This document shows positions 23,327 through 33,196 of a DNA stretch of 33,631 nucleotides, piece by piece; position 1 is the stretch's first letter, and the number at the start of each line of letters is the position of its first letter. The stretch spans positions 1 through 33,631 of the forward strand of contig JAFVRQ010000054.1 in the NCBI GenBank assembly GCA_017504245.1, written 5' to 3'. A program made the translations under genes and the position numbers. The notes under the pieces are model-generated. The model was not told the origin of the DNA. It was given only the letters and a program-made list of their open reading frames with translations, and made no database searches. Origin of the DNA: Clostridia bacterium. Lineage in GTDB: Bacteria; Bacillota; Clostridia; Oscillospirales; CAG-272.

Positions 23327-23647
23327 TTACTGATTATCTGAAATATTCTTGCTCACCATTTTGTAAAAGCTCTCGTCCGTGATAGCCACGGCGGCAAGCG
23401 AGGAGCTTTTGCCGATTCTTGAAGCGAGCTCGCCTCCGTCGGCATCAATTCTTATTTTCTCAACACCGTAAAATAGGCATTTATCGGTGATTTTTTTATG
23501 AGTATTATCGGAAGTATCCCCCGCCTCAATAACGAGATATACCTTTTTTCCTTTTTGCATCGCTTCGATTATCATCGGAACGCCGTAAATAAGCTTTCCC
23601 GCCTTTGACGAAAGCCCAAGCGAGCCCCAAAATCTGTTATCCATCAT
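23327..23647 (-). CDS. ylxQ: L7Ae-family K-turn RNA-binding protein (YlxQ)
   Basis: This 106-residue protein belongs to the L7Ae/L30e/S12e family of kink-turn RNA binders, known in Bacillota as YlxQ or RplGA. The pattern is clear: GLSSKAGKLIYG near the N-terminus, a central VYLVIEAGDTSDNTHKKI, and SLAAVAITDESF near the C-terminus. Its start overlaps the rnpM stop (ATGA), and a second ATG follows immediately, so the exact first residue is uncertain. The position between rnpM and infB is the standard one. Cellular role is not firmly established. Confidence 0.92.
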   Translation of the reverse strand: MMDNRFWGSLGLSSKAGKLIYGVPMIIEAMQKGKKVYLVIEAGDTSDNTHKKITDKCLFYGVEKIRIDADGGELASRIGKSSSLAAVAITDESFYKMVSKNISDNQ

Positions 23648-23916
23648 TGACCCTGCTCGATTTCCGCAGCAAGCGCGTCAAACACCTCGTCGGGAATAGC
23701 GCATTCAAGATGAGCTGCGAGCTTGCCGCTTTTTCTTGCCTTGTTAAAGCATTTGGCACTTGAGCAAATATAAACTCCCCTGCCGTTTTTTCTGCCCGTT
23801 TTGTCAAGCACAATTTCACCCTCGGGAGTTCTAACAACTCTCAAAAGCTCACCCTTTGGCTTTCTTTCGGTACAGCCGACGCATTGACGAAGCGGTATTT
23901 TCTTTTTTTGTTCCAT
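23644..23916 (-). CDS. rnpM: RNase P modulator RnpM (YlxR)
   Basis: This 90-residue YlxR-family protein shows the family signature RQCVGC (residues 10-15), RVVRTPEG, and GRGVYIC with two further cysteines. In B. subtilis YlxR (RnpM) binds RNase P RNA and modulates its activity. It starts 6 bp after the nusA stop and overlaps ylxQ by four bases. Confidence 0.93.
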   Translation of the reverse strand: MEQKKKIPLRQCVGCTERKPKGELLRVVRTPEGEIVLDKTGRKNGRGVYICSSAKCFNKARKSGKLAAHLECAIPDEVFDALAAEIEQGQ

Positions 23917-23922
23917 ATAAAA

Positions 23923-24948
23923 TTATTCTGCCTTAATATCAATCTTGATACCCGTAAGTCTTGCAGCAAGACGAACGTTCTGACCTTCCTTACCGATAGC
24001 AAGTGAGAGATATTCGGGATCTGCAACGACCTTGCACATTCTTTCCGCAACCATTTCAACGGATGCAACGGGCGCGGGAGCAAGAGCTTCTCTAACGTAT
24101 TCCGCAGGATCCTCGCTATATCTGATAATATCAATCTTTTCGCCCGCAAGCTCGGCAACGATAGAGTTAATTCTCATACCGTGATTACCGATGCACGCAC
24201 CAACGGGATCAACCTCGGGATCTCTTGAATAAACCGCAATCTTTGCTCTTGAGCCTGCCTCACGGCTAACCCCCTTAATAATTACAACGCCGTCAGCAAC
24301 CTCAGGAACCTCAAGCTCGAACATTCTGCGAAGAAGACCTGCGTGCGTACGAGAGAGAGTAACTATAGGGCCTCTGCCCTCTTTATTAACGTGAAGCACG
24401 TAAACCTTAACTCTGTCACCAACGGTGAGAACCTCACCCGGAATTTGCTCACTCTTCAAAAGAGTTGCGAAGCCGTTCGTGGTTTCAAGAAGGACGTTGC
24501 CCGTTTCGGGATTTATCTTGCTGACGATAGCAGTAATGATCTCGTCCTTTTGATTTTCGTAAGCCTCCTGAATAGCGCGTCTTTCGCCCTCGCGGATACC
24601 CTGGATAATAACGGATTTAGCCGCACCTGCGGAAAGGCGGCGGAAATTCTTGGGCTTAACCTCTTTTTCAACGAACGAGCCAAGAGTATATTTCTTTGCA
24701 ATCTTCTTCGCTTCCTCAAGAGAAATCTGCGTTTCGGGATTTTCAACCACCTCAACGACTTCCTTTTGGTAATAAACCTTAATGTCTTCCTTCTTTTCAT
24801 CGATAACGATGCGAACGTTTGCGTTGGTGCCGTATTCCTTCTTGAATGCGGAAACGAGAGCCGCCTCAATCTTTTCAAACATATACGTCTTGGCAATGCC
24901 CTTTTCCTTTTCAAGCATATCAAGGGCTGCGAATAATTCCTTGTTCAT
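23923..24948 (-). CDS. nusA: Transcription factor NusA
   Basis: This 341-residue protein controls pausing, termination and antitermination with RNA polymerase. The N-terminal polymerase-binding domain (FAALDMLEKEKGI...) is followed by an S1 domain (about 130-200) and two KH domains, including the GACIGNHGMRINSIV loop and the terminal IGKEGQNVRLAARLTG loop. It ends after the KH domains without the acidic C-terminal repeats of E. coli NusA, as usual in Bacillota. It lies 15 bp downstream of rimP. Confidence 0.96.
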   Translation of the reverse strand: MNKELFAALDMLEKEKGIAKTYMFEKIEAALVSAFKKEYGTNANVRIVIDEKKEDIKVYYQKEVVEVVENPETQISLEEAKKIAKKYTLGSFVEKEVKPKNFRRLSAGAAKSVIIQGIREGERRAIQEAYENQKDEIITAIVSKINPETGNVLLETTNGFATLLKSEQIPGEVLTVGDRVKVYVLHVNKEGRGPIVTLSRTHAGLLRRMFELEVPEVADGVVIIKGVSREAGSRAKIAVYSRDPEVDPVGACIGNHGMRINSIVAELAGEKIDIIRYSEDPAEYVREALAPAPVASVEMVAERMCKVVADPEYLSLAIGKEGQNVRLAARLTGIKIDIKAE

Positions 24949-24963
24949 TTTTCTTTCTCCTTA

Positions 24964-25428
24964 TTAAAAATCAAACACAGTGTGCATCTTTGCAATTTCA
25001 TTTTTCTCAAACTCAACGTTCTCACCGTTGATAGCTATAACTACCTTGCTTTCATCGTTAAGTCCAACAAGTGTTCCCGTAAATGACTTAGAGCCGTTTT
25101 TGGGAGCATAAAGCTTAATTTCAACCTTTTCGCCCTCGCACATAGCTATGTGGGCGTCGGTCTTTATTTCCCTTTCAATACCGGGAGAGGTAACCTCAAG
25201 ATAATAGGATTCGTCAATGGGATCTGCCTCGTCAAGCATAGGGTCAATGGTTCTGTGGAATTTCTCACAGAGATTAATATCAATGCCTTCCTCGGAGTCA
25301 ATCGTAATACGAAGGATCTTTTTCGCACCCTCCTTAACGAACTCAACGTCCCAAAGGATAATATCCATTTCTTCCGCCACGGGGGAGACGAGCTCCGTTA
25401 CCGTGCCAACGATATTTTTTTTAATCAT
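24964..25428 (-). CDS. rimP: Ribosome maturation factor RimP
   Basis: This 154-residue protein is the 30S maturation factor RimP. Family features include DVEFVKEGAKKILRITID, DEADPIDESYYLEVTSPGIER (the most conserved block) and a C-terminal SH3-like domain with TGTLVGLN. It opens the conserved rimP-nusA-rnpM-ylxQ-infB operon and has a hairpin in its leader. Confidence 0.95.
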   Translation of the reverse strand: MIKKNIVGTVTELVSPVAEEMDIILWDVEFVKEGAKKILRITIDSEEGIDINLCEKFHRTIDPMLDEADPIDESYYLEVTSPGIEREIKTDAHIAMCEGEKVEIKLYAPKNGSKSFTGTLVGLNDESKVVIAINGENVEFEKNEIAKMHTVFDF

Positions 25429-25454
25429 ATAAAAATCTGCCTTTTCAAGAATTA

Positions 25455-25481
25455 AGAGTGGGTCGTTTGGGGACCCACTCT
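25455..25481 (-). promoter_or_regulatory. Leader hairpin of the rimP-nusA-infB operon
   Basis: Read on the minus strand, AGAGTGGGTC and GACCCACTCT form a perfect 10-bp stem closing a 7-base loop, ending 26 bp before the rimP ATG. It is followed by only a weak T-rich stretch, so it is either an attenuator or an RNA stability or protein-binding element. From memory, similar GAGUGGG...CCCACUC stems precede rimP in other Bacillota, but this was not checked. Confidence 0.65.
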
Positions 25482-25497
25482 CAGCTTAGTATGTCTC

Positions 25498-25526
25498 ATT
25501 ATAACACATCTTTTTTTATTTTGCAA
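25498..25526 (-). promoter_or_regulatory. Promoter of the rimP operon
   Basis: On the minus strand TTGCAA (25521-25526) is followed by a 17-bp spacer and TATAAT (25498-25503), with TG one base before the -10 (extended -10). The start of transcription would lie just upstream of the leader hairpin. Confidence 0.7.
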
Positions 25527-25606
25527 TAGTTTTTTATATTTTTTTGCATTTTTTTGTTTTTTGTTTCCTTTTTTATACAATTATATATAAATATTTGAAA
25601 ATTATG

Positions 25607-25635
25607 TTTACAAATTGACTTTTTCGTGATATAAT
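25607..25635 (+). promoter_or_regulatory. Promoter of the gdpP-rplI-dnaB cluster
   Basis: TTTACA (25607-25612), a 17-bp spacer and TATAAT (25630-25635), with an extended TGA before the -10. A TTGACT within the spacer is too close to be the -35. It lies 77 bp before the gdpP ATG. Confidence 0.7.
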
Positions 25636-25712
25636 GTTAGGAAGATTATTATGATGCCTAATTATGCACTAATTTATAATCGCACAAAAAAGTTCAAAGG
25701 AGATTAAATCCA

Positions 25713-27749
25713 ATGAGTAAAAACAATAAACAAAAAGTATTTTCAGGTTCTAATTATATTATATGGTGCTGTCTTCTGTTTTCCGTTGCCTTTGCAGGAC
25801 TTTACGGCTTGGTAGATTTGCTCCTTGACGATTACCCTCAGTGGCTCGGCTTGGCGCTTTTCGGATTTCTCGCGTTTACCGTATTAATAGTGTTCTTCGT
25901 TTATAAGAAAAAGAGGGACGCCGAGATAGCGTTTGAAAACAAAACTCTCCAGATGGAAAAAGCAATGACAGGTCTTATGAAGGACGTTGACATTCCCTGC
26001 ATCTTGACGCTTCCGAGTGGAATTATCGCTTGGTGCTCCAAGGGCGCGTATAAAATGTTTAACACCCACGAGAGTCTTTTACAAAAAAACATAAACGACC
26101 TTTGTGACGTTAAGGTGGATGAGCTTATTGAAACGCTTAATGAGGACGAAATTTTCGGCAACATAAATCAGGGCTCCCTCCCCGTTACCATTCTCGGCAG
26201 AAAATATGTGGCACAGATACACCGCCAAACTCTCGGAAAGAATTCCTATTATCTCATAACCTACACGGATCATACTGAATACTCTATGCTGCTTGATAAA
26301 TACGAGGCAGAAACTCCGGTGGTTGCACACATCGTGCTCGATAACCTCAACGAAATTGCAGAGTACGTTCGCGTAAGCTACCGTGCAGCCGCAAACCAAA
26401 TTGAAGAAATACTCACTCAATTTGCGGCAGATATGAACGGATTCATTCGTGAATATAATCGCGATAAATACATTATGGTATTTTCTAAGGAAAAATATAA
26501 GGAATGCTTAGAGAATAAATTTGAAATTCTTGAAACGATAAGAAACGTTCGCCTTGGTGACTCATCCGTCCCCGTAACCATATCAATGGGCGTTTCCACC
26601 ATTGGCGATAACTTTGAAGAAAAGGAGAAAAACGCATTCTCCGCCCTCGAATTTGCTCTTCAGCGAGGCGGCGACCAGGTCGCTGTTAAAACCGAGAACG
26701 ATATCGTCTTCTACGGCGGCAGAACAAAGGGCGTTCAGAAAAAGAGCGGCTCATTTGCAAGAGTATTTGCAACTCAGCTCGTTTCACATATTGCAAACGC
26801 AGGCAACGTTCTTATTATGGGTCACTCAAATCCCGACTTTGACGCAATCGGCGCGTGCGTCGGTATTGCAAGACTTTGTATGTGGTGCGGCGTTGAACCT
26901 AAGATAGTTATGAATACTCAGCACAAAAACTTTGAAGCGTGTACGGAAAAGCTTTTAATGCTTGAGGACTATAAAAACACCTTCGTTTCAGCAGAAGCAG
27001 GCCTTGACCTCATTCAATCAAATACTCTCCTCATAATCGTTGACGCAAACAACTTCAACATTCTTGAGTCGAGTGATATAGCTTATAACGTTGCGGATTT
27101 CATCGTAATCGACCACCATAGAAAGGTTGCTGAGTTTGAAAACGAGCCACTCTTGGCTCTCATTGACCCCTCCGCTTCCTCTGCATCCGAGATGATCACG
27201 AATATTCTTGAGCAATGCTTGCCAAACGATATTCTCTATAAGGAAGAAGCCAACCTTCTCCTCTCGGGTATTATGGTTGACACAAAGAACTTCACTAAAA
27301 CCACGGGCACGAAGACCTTCTCAGCCGCTATGTATCTCCGCGGCATCGGCGCAAATTCCGAAATTGCGGGAACGTTCTTCCACGAGGATTTTGAGGACTT
27401 TTTAACCGAAGCAAAATTCAACACGAATGTGACTATGTATCTTGACAAAATCGCAATCACCGAAAGCAACGGCAACGACCCAAGCTTTGACAGAGTTGCG
27501 GCGGCAAAGGCGGCAGATAAGCTCCTCAACGTGCGCGGAGTTGAAGCTTCGTTCGCGCTTGTTTCCATCAACGATAGAATTCACATATCCGCCCGTTCAA
27601 ACGGCAACGTAAACGTTCAGCTCATTCTTGAAAAAATGGGCGGAGGCGGTCACTTTGATTCAGCGGCGGCGGCAGTTTCAGGAAACGATATGAAGGCGGT
27701 TTTGTATCGCTTGAAGGATGCTATCGACCAATATTTTGCAGAAAATTAA
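25713..27749 (+). CDS. gdpP: Cyclic-di-AMP phosphodiesterase GdpP
   Basis: This 678-residue membrane protein hydrolyses c-di-AMP to pApA and so affects potassium balance and cell-wall stress. Two N-terminal membrane helices (about 14-36 and 43-64) precede a PAS-like domain, a degenerate GGDEF domain (RGGDQ in place of GGDEF) and the DHH/DHHA1 phosphodiesterase. The DHH part has GHSNPDFDAIG with metal-binding His371, Asp375 and Asp377, DHH at 467-469 and GGGGH at 643-647. All catalytic residues seem present. It is followed by rplI and dnaB, the usual Bacillota order. Confidence 0.96.
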   Translation: MSKNNKQKVFSGSNYIIWCCLLFSVAFAGLYGLVDLLLDDYPQWLGLALFGFLAFTVLIVFFVYKKKRDAEIAFENKTLQMEKAMTGLMKDVDIPCILTLPSGIIAWCSKGAYKMFNTHESLLQKNINDLCDVKVDELIETLNEDEIFGNINQGSLPVTILGRKYVAQIHRQTLGKNSYYLITYTDHTEYSMLLDKYEAETPVVAHIVLDNLNEIAEYVRVSYRAAANQIEEILTQFAADMNGFIREYNRDKYIMVFSKEKYKECLENKFEILETIRNVRLGDSSVPVTISMGVSTIGDNFEEKEKNAFSALEFALQRGGDQVAVKTENDIVFYGGRTKGVQKKSGSFARVFATQLVSHIANAGNVLIMGHSNPDFDAIGACVGIARLCMWCGVEPKIVMNTQHKNFEACTEKLLMLEDYKNTFVSAEAGLDLIQSNTLLIIVDANNFNILESSDIAYNVADFIVIDHHRKVAEFENEPLLALIDPSASSASEMITNILEQCLPNDILYKEEANLLLSGIMVDTKNFTKTTGTKTFSAAMYLRGIGANSEIAGTFFHEDFEDFLTEAKFNTNVTMYLDKIAITESNGNDPSFDRVAAAKAADKLLNVRGVEASFALVSINDRIHISARSNGNVNVQLILEKMGGGGHFDSAAAAVSGNDMKAVLYRLKDAIDQYFAEN

Positions 27750-27811
27750 TTATTTTTAAAGATTTTTTAAGTTTTACAATATAAAATACGAAAAGTCAGG
27801 AGGACTTTAAA

Positions 27812-28258
27812 ATGAAAGTAATGTTAACACAGGACGTTAAGGGTCAGGGTAAAAAGGACCAAATTATTGAGGTTTCCGACGGATACGCAAGAAACTTTCT
27901 CTTCCCCAAAAAGCTCGCTATAATTGCCGACGCAAAGGCAGTTAACGAGGCAAAGAACAAGGAAGCGTCCAATCTCCATAAAATAGAGGTTGCCAAAGCA
28001 GAGGCAAACGAAATTGCCGCAAAGCTTTCAAAAATCACAGTTCATATTTTGGCAGGCGGCGGCACGGAGCGTCTTTACGGCACCGTTACAAGCAAGGATA
28101 TTGCCGAAGCACTCGCTAAAGAGTACGGAATAACGATAGATAAAAAGAAAATGCTTATGAATGAAGCCATCAAAACCTTTGGCACTTACAAGGTTGAGGT
28201 TAAGCTCTACGGCGCAGAGATTACGGGAACCATTACCGTTCAGGTATCTCCCAAATAA
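27812..28258 (+). CDS. rplI: 50S ribosomal protein L9
   Basis: This 148-residue protein is ribosomal protein L9, with an N-terminal domain carrying the signature [21 protein letters not shown], a long connecting helix rich in Ala and Glu, and a C-terminal RNA-binding domain. CAGGAGG precedes the ATG. It lies 14 bp upstream of dnaB. Confidence 0.97.
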   Translation: MKVMLTQDVKGQGKKDQIIEVSDGYARNFLFPKKLAIIADAKAVNEAKNKEASNLHKIEVAKAEANEIAAKLSKITVHILAGGGTERLYGTVTSKDIAEALAKEYGITIDKKKMLMNEAIKTFGTYKVEVKLYGAEITGTITVQVSPK

Positions 28259-28272
28259 TAAGAGGACTTAAT

Positions 28273-29616
28273 ATGAACGAAGAACTTAACAGAAAGCTGC
28301 CCTTCTCTCTTATCGCGGAGCAATCGCTTCTCGGCTCAATACTTATCGACCCCGCATCCATCAACGAGGTTGCGGACATCGTTAAGGCAGAGGATTTTTA
28401 CATAACCGAGCATAAGCAGATTTATCTTGCGGCAACCGAGCTCTTTATGACAAACCGCGAAATTGACGTGGTTACGCTCATCGATATGCTCGTACATAAG
28501 GGCATTTATGACAAGAGCGGAGGAGAGGACTATATAAGAACTCTTTCAGAGGTCGTTCCCACCGCACTCAACGTAAAGGACTATGCAAAGATAGTCAAGG
28601 AAAAAAGCGCACTCCGTCAGCTTATTGAGGTTTGCGGCGAAATAAACGAAACCGCCTTCTCCGAGCAGGAATCCGCGGCGGGTATCATCGAGCTTGCAGA
28701 AAGCAAAATATTTGCCATCGCACAAGGCAGGGACACGAAAAATTTCAGACATATCCGCGACGTTCTCGGCGCAGTATATAACAATCTCCACGAGCTTTCG
28801 GTAAATCCCGAGGCGGCTCACGGAACGGCAACGGGGTTTTCGGGTCTTGACCGCGTGCTCGTCGGTATGGGTAATTCCGACCTCGTTCTCGTCGGTGCGC
28901 GTCCCGGTATGGGTAAAACCTCGTTCGCGCTCAACATAGCAACGAACGTTGCGCAGGCAACGAAGAAGAAGGTGTGCGTATTCTCGCTTGAAATGAGCGC
29001 AGAGCAGCTCGTTTCGCGTATTCTTTCAAGTGAAGCGCTCGTTGATAGCTACGAGCTTCGTTCGGGTAAGCTCTCGGACGATTCCTGGGAGAAGATCGCA
29101 GATGCAAGCTCACGTCTTGCCACCTGTGATATACTTATCGACGATACGTCGGGCATCACCGCAACGGAAATGAAGGCAAAGCTTCGCCGTGTGGATAATC
29201 TCGGTCTTGTAATCATCGACTATCTTCAGCTTATGCAGAGTGACAGAAGAATTGACAACCGTGTTCAAGAGGTTGCGGAGATCTCCCGTGCTCTTAAAAT
29301 TATGGCAAAGGAGCTTTCCGTTCCGATTATTTGCTGCGCACAGCTTTCTCGTGGCCCCGAAAGCAGAACCGATAAAAAGCCGATGCTCTCCGACCTTCGT
29401 GACTCGGGTGCAATCGAGCAGGACGCGGACGTTGTAATGTTCCTTTACAGAAACGAATATTATAAAACCGATGCCGCCCCCGGTGAAAACAACGCGGCAA
29501 ATATTGCCGAGGTAATCATCGCAAAGAACCGTCACGGCTCAACGGGTACGGTTAAGATGGGCTGGATCGGTCAATACACCAAATTCAGGACCATAGCAGA
29601 TAATATTGAGGAATAA
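28273..29616 (+). CDS. dnaB: Replicative DNA helicase DnaB
   Basis: This 447-residue hexameric helicase has an N-terminal domain (about 8-110) and a RecA-like C-terminal domain with Walker A GARPGMGKT (208-216), the LVIIDYLQLM Walker B region, and LSRGPESRTDKKPMLSDLRDSGAIEQDADVV motifs H3-H4. No intein is present and length is normal. It works with PriA, encoded 23 kb upstream in this window. AAGAGGA precedes the ATG. Confidence 0.97.
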   Translation: MNEELNRKLPFSLIAEQSLLGSILIDPASINEVADIVKAEDFYITEHKQIYLAATELFMTNREIDVVTLIDMLVHKGIYDKSGGEDYIRTLSEVVPTALNVKDYAKIVKEKSALRQLIEVCGEINETAFSEQESAAGIIELAESKIFAIAQGRDTKNFRHIRDVLGAVYNNLHELSVNPEAAHGTATGFSGLDRVLVGMGNSDLVLVGARPGMGKTSFALNIATNVAQATKKKVCVFSLEMSAEQLVSRILSSEALVDSYELRSGKLSDDSWEKIADASSRLATCDILIDDTSGITATEMKAKLRRVDNLGLVIIDYLQLMQSDRRIDNRVQEVAEISRALKIMAKELSVPIICCAQLSRGPESRTDKKPMLSDLRDSGAIEQDADVVMFLYRNEYYKTDAAPGENNAANIAEVIIAKNRHGSTGTVKMGWIGQYTKFRTIADNIEE

Positions 29617-29637
29617 AAGGCATAAAGGGGGATAAAA

Positions 29638-31014
29638 ATGAAAAACGAAAACAAAATTTCATATACCTCCCCCTACATCCTTGCAGGTCTTCCCAAAGAA
29701 ACCCCCGTGCTTCTCGCCTTTTCAGGCGGCTCGGATTCAAGCGCGCTCCTTCATTTGCTTAATGAGGACGCGAAAGCCAACGGATTTACGCTCCACGCAG
29801 CACACTTCAATCATCAGATCAGAGGTGAAGAAGCAGAGCGCGATGCTAAATTTTGCGAGGAAGTATGCAAAAGCCTTTCCATTCCCTTTTATCTTGGAAA
29901 AGCAGATATTCCTGCGCTTGCCAAAGAAAAAGGAAACAGCATTGAGACAGAGGCAAGAGAGCAAAGATATGCATTTTTTGAAAGAATTATGCGCGAGAAC
30001 AGCATTTCCATTCTTGTAACCGCCCATCACGCCGAGGATCAGGTAGAAACTATACTTCTCCACATACTTCGCGGAAGCGGACTCAAGGGTCTTTGCGGAA
30101 TGCAGGAATGCAGACCGTTCTCAAATGATCTCCACCTCGTTCGCCCGCTTCTGAATGCTCAAAAGCGCGACATTATGGCTTTTTGCGAGCAAAACAAAAT
30201 TGATTTTGTGACTGATAGCACGAACGATGATACACAATACGCAAGGAACGCGCTCCGATGCGATATAATTCCGAAATTATATGAGCTTCAACCAAATTTG
30301 TGCGACGTTTTTGACCGACTTTCAAAAAGCGCGCGCGATGCCGACGATTTCATTCTGGCAACGTCACTCGAATTTATCAATAACGAATGTAAAGATGACG
30401 TAACCTTGGAAAAATTCAATCAACTTCACAACGCGCAAAAATCGAAGGTGCTTTCAATTCTCTTTGAGAAAAAATTCGGGGCAACGCTTGAGCGCGTGCA
30501 CGTCGATGCGATAATCGAGCTTTGCCAAAAGTCAGCTCCCCATTCTTCCGTGTCACTACCACTTAAAACGTGCGCAAAAATCGAAAACGGAAATCTCGTT
30601 TTTGAAGAAGAAGCGGAAAGCAACCGCAGAAACGCACTCGAAACAATCCCCTTTCGAAAGGGAATAATCGAAACGAACTGCGGAGCTATAATTAATATTG
30701 AAAAAAATCCCACGCAAAAATCAAATAACGATCCCAACTCGCTCGACGTCAGATGCGATCTGCTTGACGAGGGCGCGCATTTCCGCGCAAGACGGGAGGG
30801 CGACGTGATTTTTTCGGGAAAAATGAATAAAAAAGCCAAAAAACTGATAAGCGAAAAGAGAATTCCACTCAAAAAACGCGAAATTTTGCCAATCTTGGTA
30901 TCCAAAAATGAAATTTTATGGATTCCCTCGGTTGCGGTTTGCGATAAAGTAAAGCTGGGCAAAATAAAGAGTGGCGATAACTTTTTTAGAATAACAATTA
31001 ATTTTGAAAATTAA
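29638..31014 (+). CDS. tilS: tRNA(Ile)-lysidine synthetase TilS
   Basis: This 458-residue enzyme converts C34 of the AUA-decoding tRNA(Ile2) to lysidine, which is essential in nearly all bacteria. The ATP-binding PP-loop SGGSDSS lies at 29-35, and the central DSTNDDTQYARN segment is characteristic. A C-terminal TilS domain includes RARREGDVIF and KKAKKLISEKRIP. The ATG follows a GGGG-type ribosome-binding site, 21 bp after dnaB. In many Bacillota hpt follows, but here ftsH is next. Confidence 0.95.
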   Translation: MKNENKISYTSPYILAGLPKETPVLLAFSGGSDSSALLHLLNEDAKANGFTLHAAHFNHQIRGEEAERDAKFCEEVCKSLSIPFYLGKADIPALAKEKGNSIETEAREQRYAFFERIMRENSISILVTAHHAEDQVETILLHILRGSGLKGLCGMQECRPFSNDLHLVRPLLNAQKRDIMAFCEQNKIDFVTDSTNDDTQYARNALRCDIIPKLYELQPNLCDVFDRLSKSARDADDFILATSLEFINNECKDDVTLEKFNQLHNAQKSKVLSILFEKKFGATLERVHVDAIIELCQKSAPHSSVSLPLKTCAKIENGNLVFEEEAESNRRNALETIPFRKGIIETNCGAIINIEKNPTQKSNNDPNSLDVRCDLLDEGAHFRARREGDVIFSGKMNKKAKKLISEKRIPLKKREILPILVSKNEILWIPSVAVCDKVKLGKIKSGDNFFRITINFEN

Positions 31015-31040
31015 CTATTAACATAATTCGGAGGTAATTA

Positions 31041-33122
31041 ATGAAAAAAAACGGCTCAAGGGTAATACTTTTTTACCTCGCTTTAATTGCAGTAATCTTC
31101 GTTGCGGTGTTTGCCGTGCTCGGCACGTCCACCGAACCAAAGGATATCAATTTCAGCGACATAATGCACTATTTTGAAGAGGACAGAGTAAAGGAGTTTG
31201 AGGTTTCAAACGAAAACATCATTACTCTTGTTGTGTATAAGTCGGATAAGGTTGGCGTACTCACACCCGAGGACGTTGTCAATCTCGAAACCGAAAAAAT
31301 CAGCTACAAGCTTCGTGACGTAACGATATTTAGAGATTCCTTTGAGAAATACGAAGGAAATCTCAAAAATCTTCAGGTATATGAATACGAGCCCCTCGCC
31401 GAATATCCTTGGTGGATTTCGCTCCTTCCCAACGTGCTTTTGATCATCGTGATGGTTGTTCTTGGCATCTATATGACCAAGCAGATGAATAAGAGCTCGG
31501 GCGGTATGATGAGCTTTGGCAAGGCAAAGGCACATATTCCTCAGGGGGATAAAAACAAGGTAACCTTTGCCGACGTTGCAGGTGCAGAGGAGGAAAAGGC
31601 AGAGCTTGTTGAAATAGTTGAATTCCTCAAGGATCCCGAAAAATTCGCAAAGCTCGGTGCAAAAATTCCCCACGGCGTATTGCTTGTGGGCCCTCCCGGA
31701 ACGGGTAAAACACTTCTTGCAAAGGCAGTTGCGGGCGAAGCGGGTGTTCCCTTCTTCTCAATGAGCGGCTCCGACTTCGTTGAAATGTACGTCGGCGTTG
31801 GAGCAAGCCGTGTCCGTGACCTTTTCGCAACGGCAAGAAAAGCACCTGCTGCAATCATATTCATTGACGAAATCGACGCAGTCGGACGTCACCGCGGCGC
31901 AGGTCTTGGCGGCGGACACGATGAAAGAGAGCAAACCTTAAACCAGTTGCTCGTTGAAATGGACGGCTTTGGTACACACGAGGGCATTATCATCATCGCG
32001 GCAACTAACCGCGCGGATATTCTTGACCCCGCGCTTCTCCGTCCGGGACGCTTTGACCGTCAGGTTAGAGTTGGTTACCCCGACATCAAGGGACGCGAGG
32101 AAATCCTCAAGGTTCACGCAAGAAGAAAGCCGATGGAAAGCACGGTTGACTTCCACAAGATCGCGCAAAGCACGATCGGTTTCACGGGCGCAGACCTTGC
32201 AAACCTTCTTAACGAGGCGGCGCTCCACGCAGCAAAGAACAATAAATCCCTTATCGGTATGGACGATATCGAAAAATCATATATGAAGATTCTTCTCGGT
32301 CCTCAAAAGAAAACGAGGGTAAGAACCGAAGCAGATAATAAGCTCACCGCATACCACGAAGCAGGCCACGCGGTTGCTTCCTACTACTGTGAGCACACAG
32401 ACCCCGTTAAATTCATCTCCACAGTTCCCTCGGGTAACTACGGCGGTGTAACGGTAAGCATTCCCGAGCAGGATACGTTCACATCTACAAAGAAGCAGAT
32501 GTATGAGTCAATCATTCTTTCGATGGGCGGACGCGTTGCTGAGGAACTCATTCTCGATGACATCTCAACGGGCGCATCGGGTGACATTCAGCAAGCGACC
32601 AAGGTTGCAAGAAATATGGTAACGAGATACGGTATGAGCGATAAGCTCGGCACTGTTCTCTACGGCTCGGGTCACTCCGATACCGAAGTGTTCCTCGGAA
32701 GAGATTTCAATAACAATAAGAACTATTCCGAAAAGATCGCGGCAGAAATCGACGATGAAATCCGCGCAATTATCGAAAAGGCGTATGCGGAATGTAAGGC
32801 AATTCTTACGGAGCATATCGATAAGCTCCACCTCATCGCAGGTTATCTCTTAAAGAGAGAGTTTATGGACGGAGATCAGTTCAAGGCAGCTATGGAAAAC
32901 GATCTCACATTCGATGAGATTGATGAAATCTTGAAGGAAAAAGAGCGCAAGAGCCAAGAGGAAAACGAGGCAAAGCGCAAAGCAGAGGAAGAAGAACAGC
33001 GCAAGGTTGAAGAGGAGCTTCGCCGCGAAAAAGAGGAGCGCGAAAGAATGATGAACGCACCCAAGGGCGAAACCTACGATGATTCCGATGCAAAATCCGA
33101 AGAATCGGTAGATAAAGAATAA
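31041..33122 (+). CDS. ftsH: ATP-dependent membrane zinc protease FtsH
   Basis: This 693-residue protease degrades damaged membrane proteins and regulators. Membrane helices lie at about 8-28 and 124-146, enclosing the extracytoplasmic domain. The AAA domain has Walker A GPPGTGKT (217-224), Walker [10 protein letters not shown] and the second region of homology ([20 protein letters not shown]). The peptidase has HEAGH at 439-443 and the third zinc ligand in the expected [13 protein letters not shown] context. The C-terminal ~60 residues are a charged Glu/Lys/Arg coiled coil with an acidic tail. GGAGG precedes the ATG, 26 bp after tilS. Confidence 0.97.
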   Translation: MKKNGSRVILFYLALIAVIFVAVFAVLGTSTEPKDINFSDIMHYFEEDRVKEFEVSNENIITLVVYKSDKVGVLTPEDVVNLETEKISYKLRDVTIFRDSFEKYEGNLKNLQVYEYEPLAEYPWWISLLPNVLLIIVMVVLGIYMTKQMNKSSGGMMSFGKAKAHIPQGDKNKVTFADVAGAEEEKAELVEIVEFLKDPEKFAKLGAKIPHGVLLVGPPGTGKTLLAKAVAGEAGVPFFSMSGSDFVEMYVGVGASRVRDLFATARKAPAAIIFIDEIDAVGRHRGAGLGGGHDEREQTLNQLLVEMDGFGTHEGIIIIAATNRADILDPALLRPGRFDRQVRVGYPDIKGREEILKVHARRKPMESTVDFHKIAQSTIGFTGADLANLLNEAALHAAKNNKSLIGMDDIEKSYMKILLGPQKKTRVRTEADNKLTAYHEAGHAVASYYCEHTDPVKFISTVPSGNYGGVTVSIPEQDTFTSTKKQMYESIILSMGGRVAEELILDDISTGASGDIQQATKVARNMVTRYGMSDKLGTVLYGSGHSDTEVFLGRDFNNNKNYSEKIAAEIDDEIRAIIEKAYAECKAILTEHIDKLHLIAGYLLKREFMDGDQFKAAMENDLTFDEIDEILKEKERKSQEENEAKRKAEEEEQRKVEEELRREKEERERMMNAPKGETYDDSDAKSEESVDKE

Positions 33123-33128
33123 TTTTAA

Positions 33129-33156
33129 AGGACGGTTTGAAAATTCAAACCGTCCT
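33129..33156 (+). terminator. Terminator hairpin after ftsH
   Basis: AGGACGGTTTGAA (33129-33141) pairs perfectly with TTCAAACCGTCCT (33144-33156), 6 bp after the stop. The T-tract is broken (ATTTACTTTTCC), so termination may be partial. Confidence 0.75.
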
Positions 33157-33157
33157 A

Positions 33158-33186
33158 TTTACTTTTCCTTTGTTTTGTAGTATAAT
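33158..33186 (+). promoter_or_regulatory. Possible promoter reading into element copy E
   Basis: TTTACT (33158-33163), a 17-bp spacer and TATAAT (33181-33186) lie between the ftsH terminator and the repeat. No gene follows within the window, so it would transcribe the repeat. Confidence 0.45.
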
Positions 33187-33196
33187 ATTGCTATAA

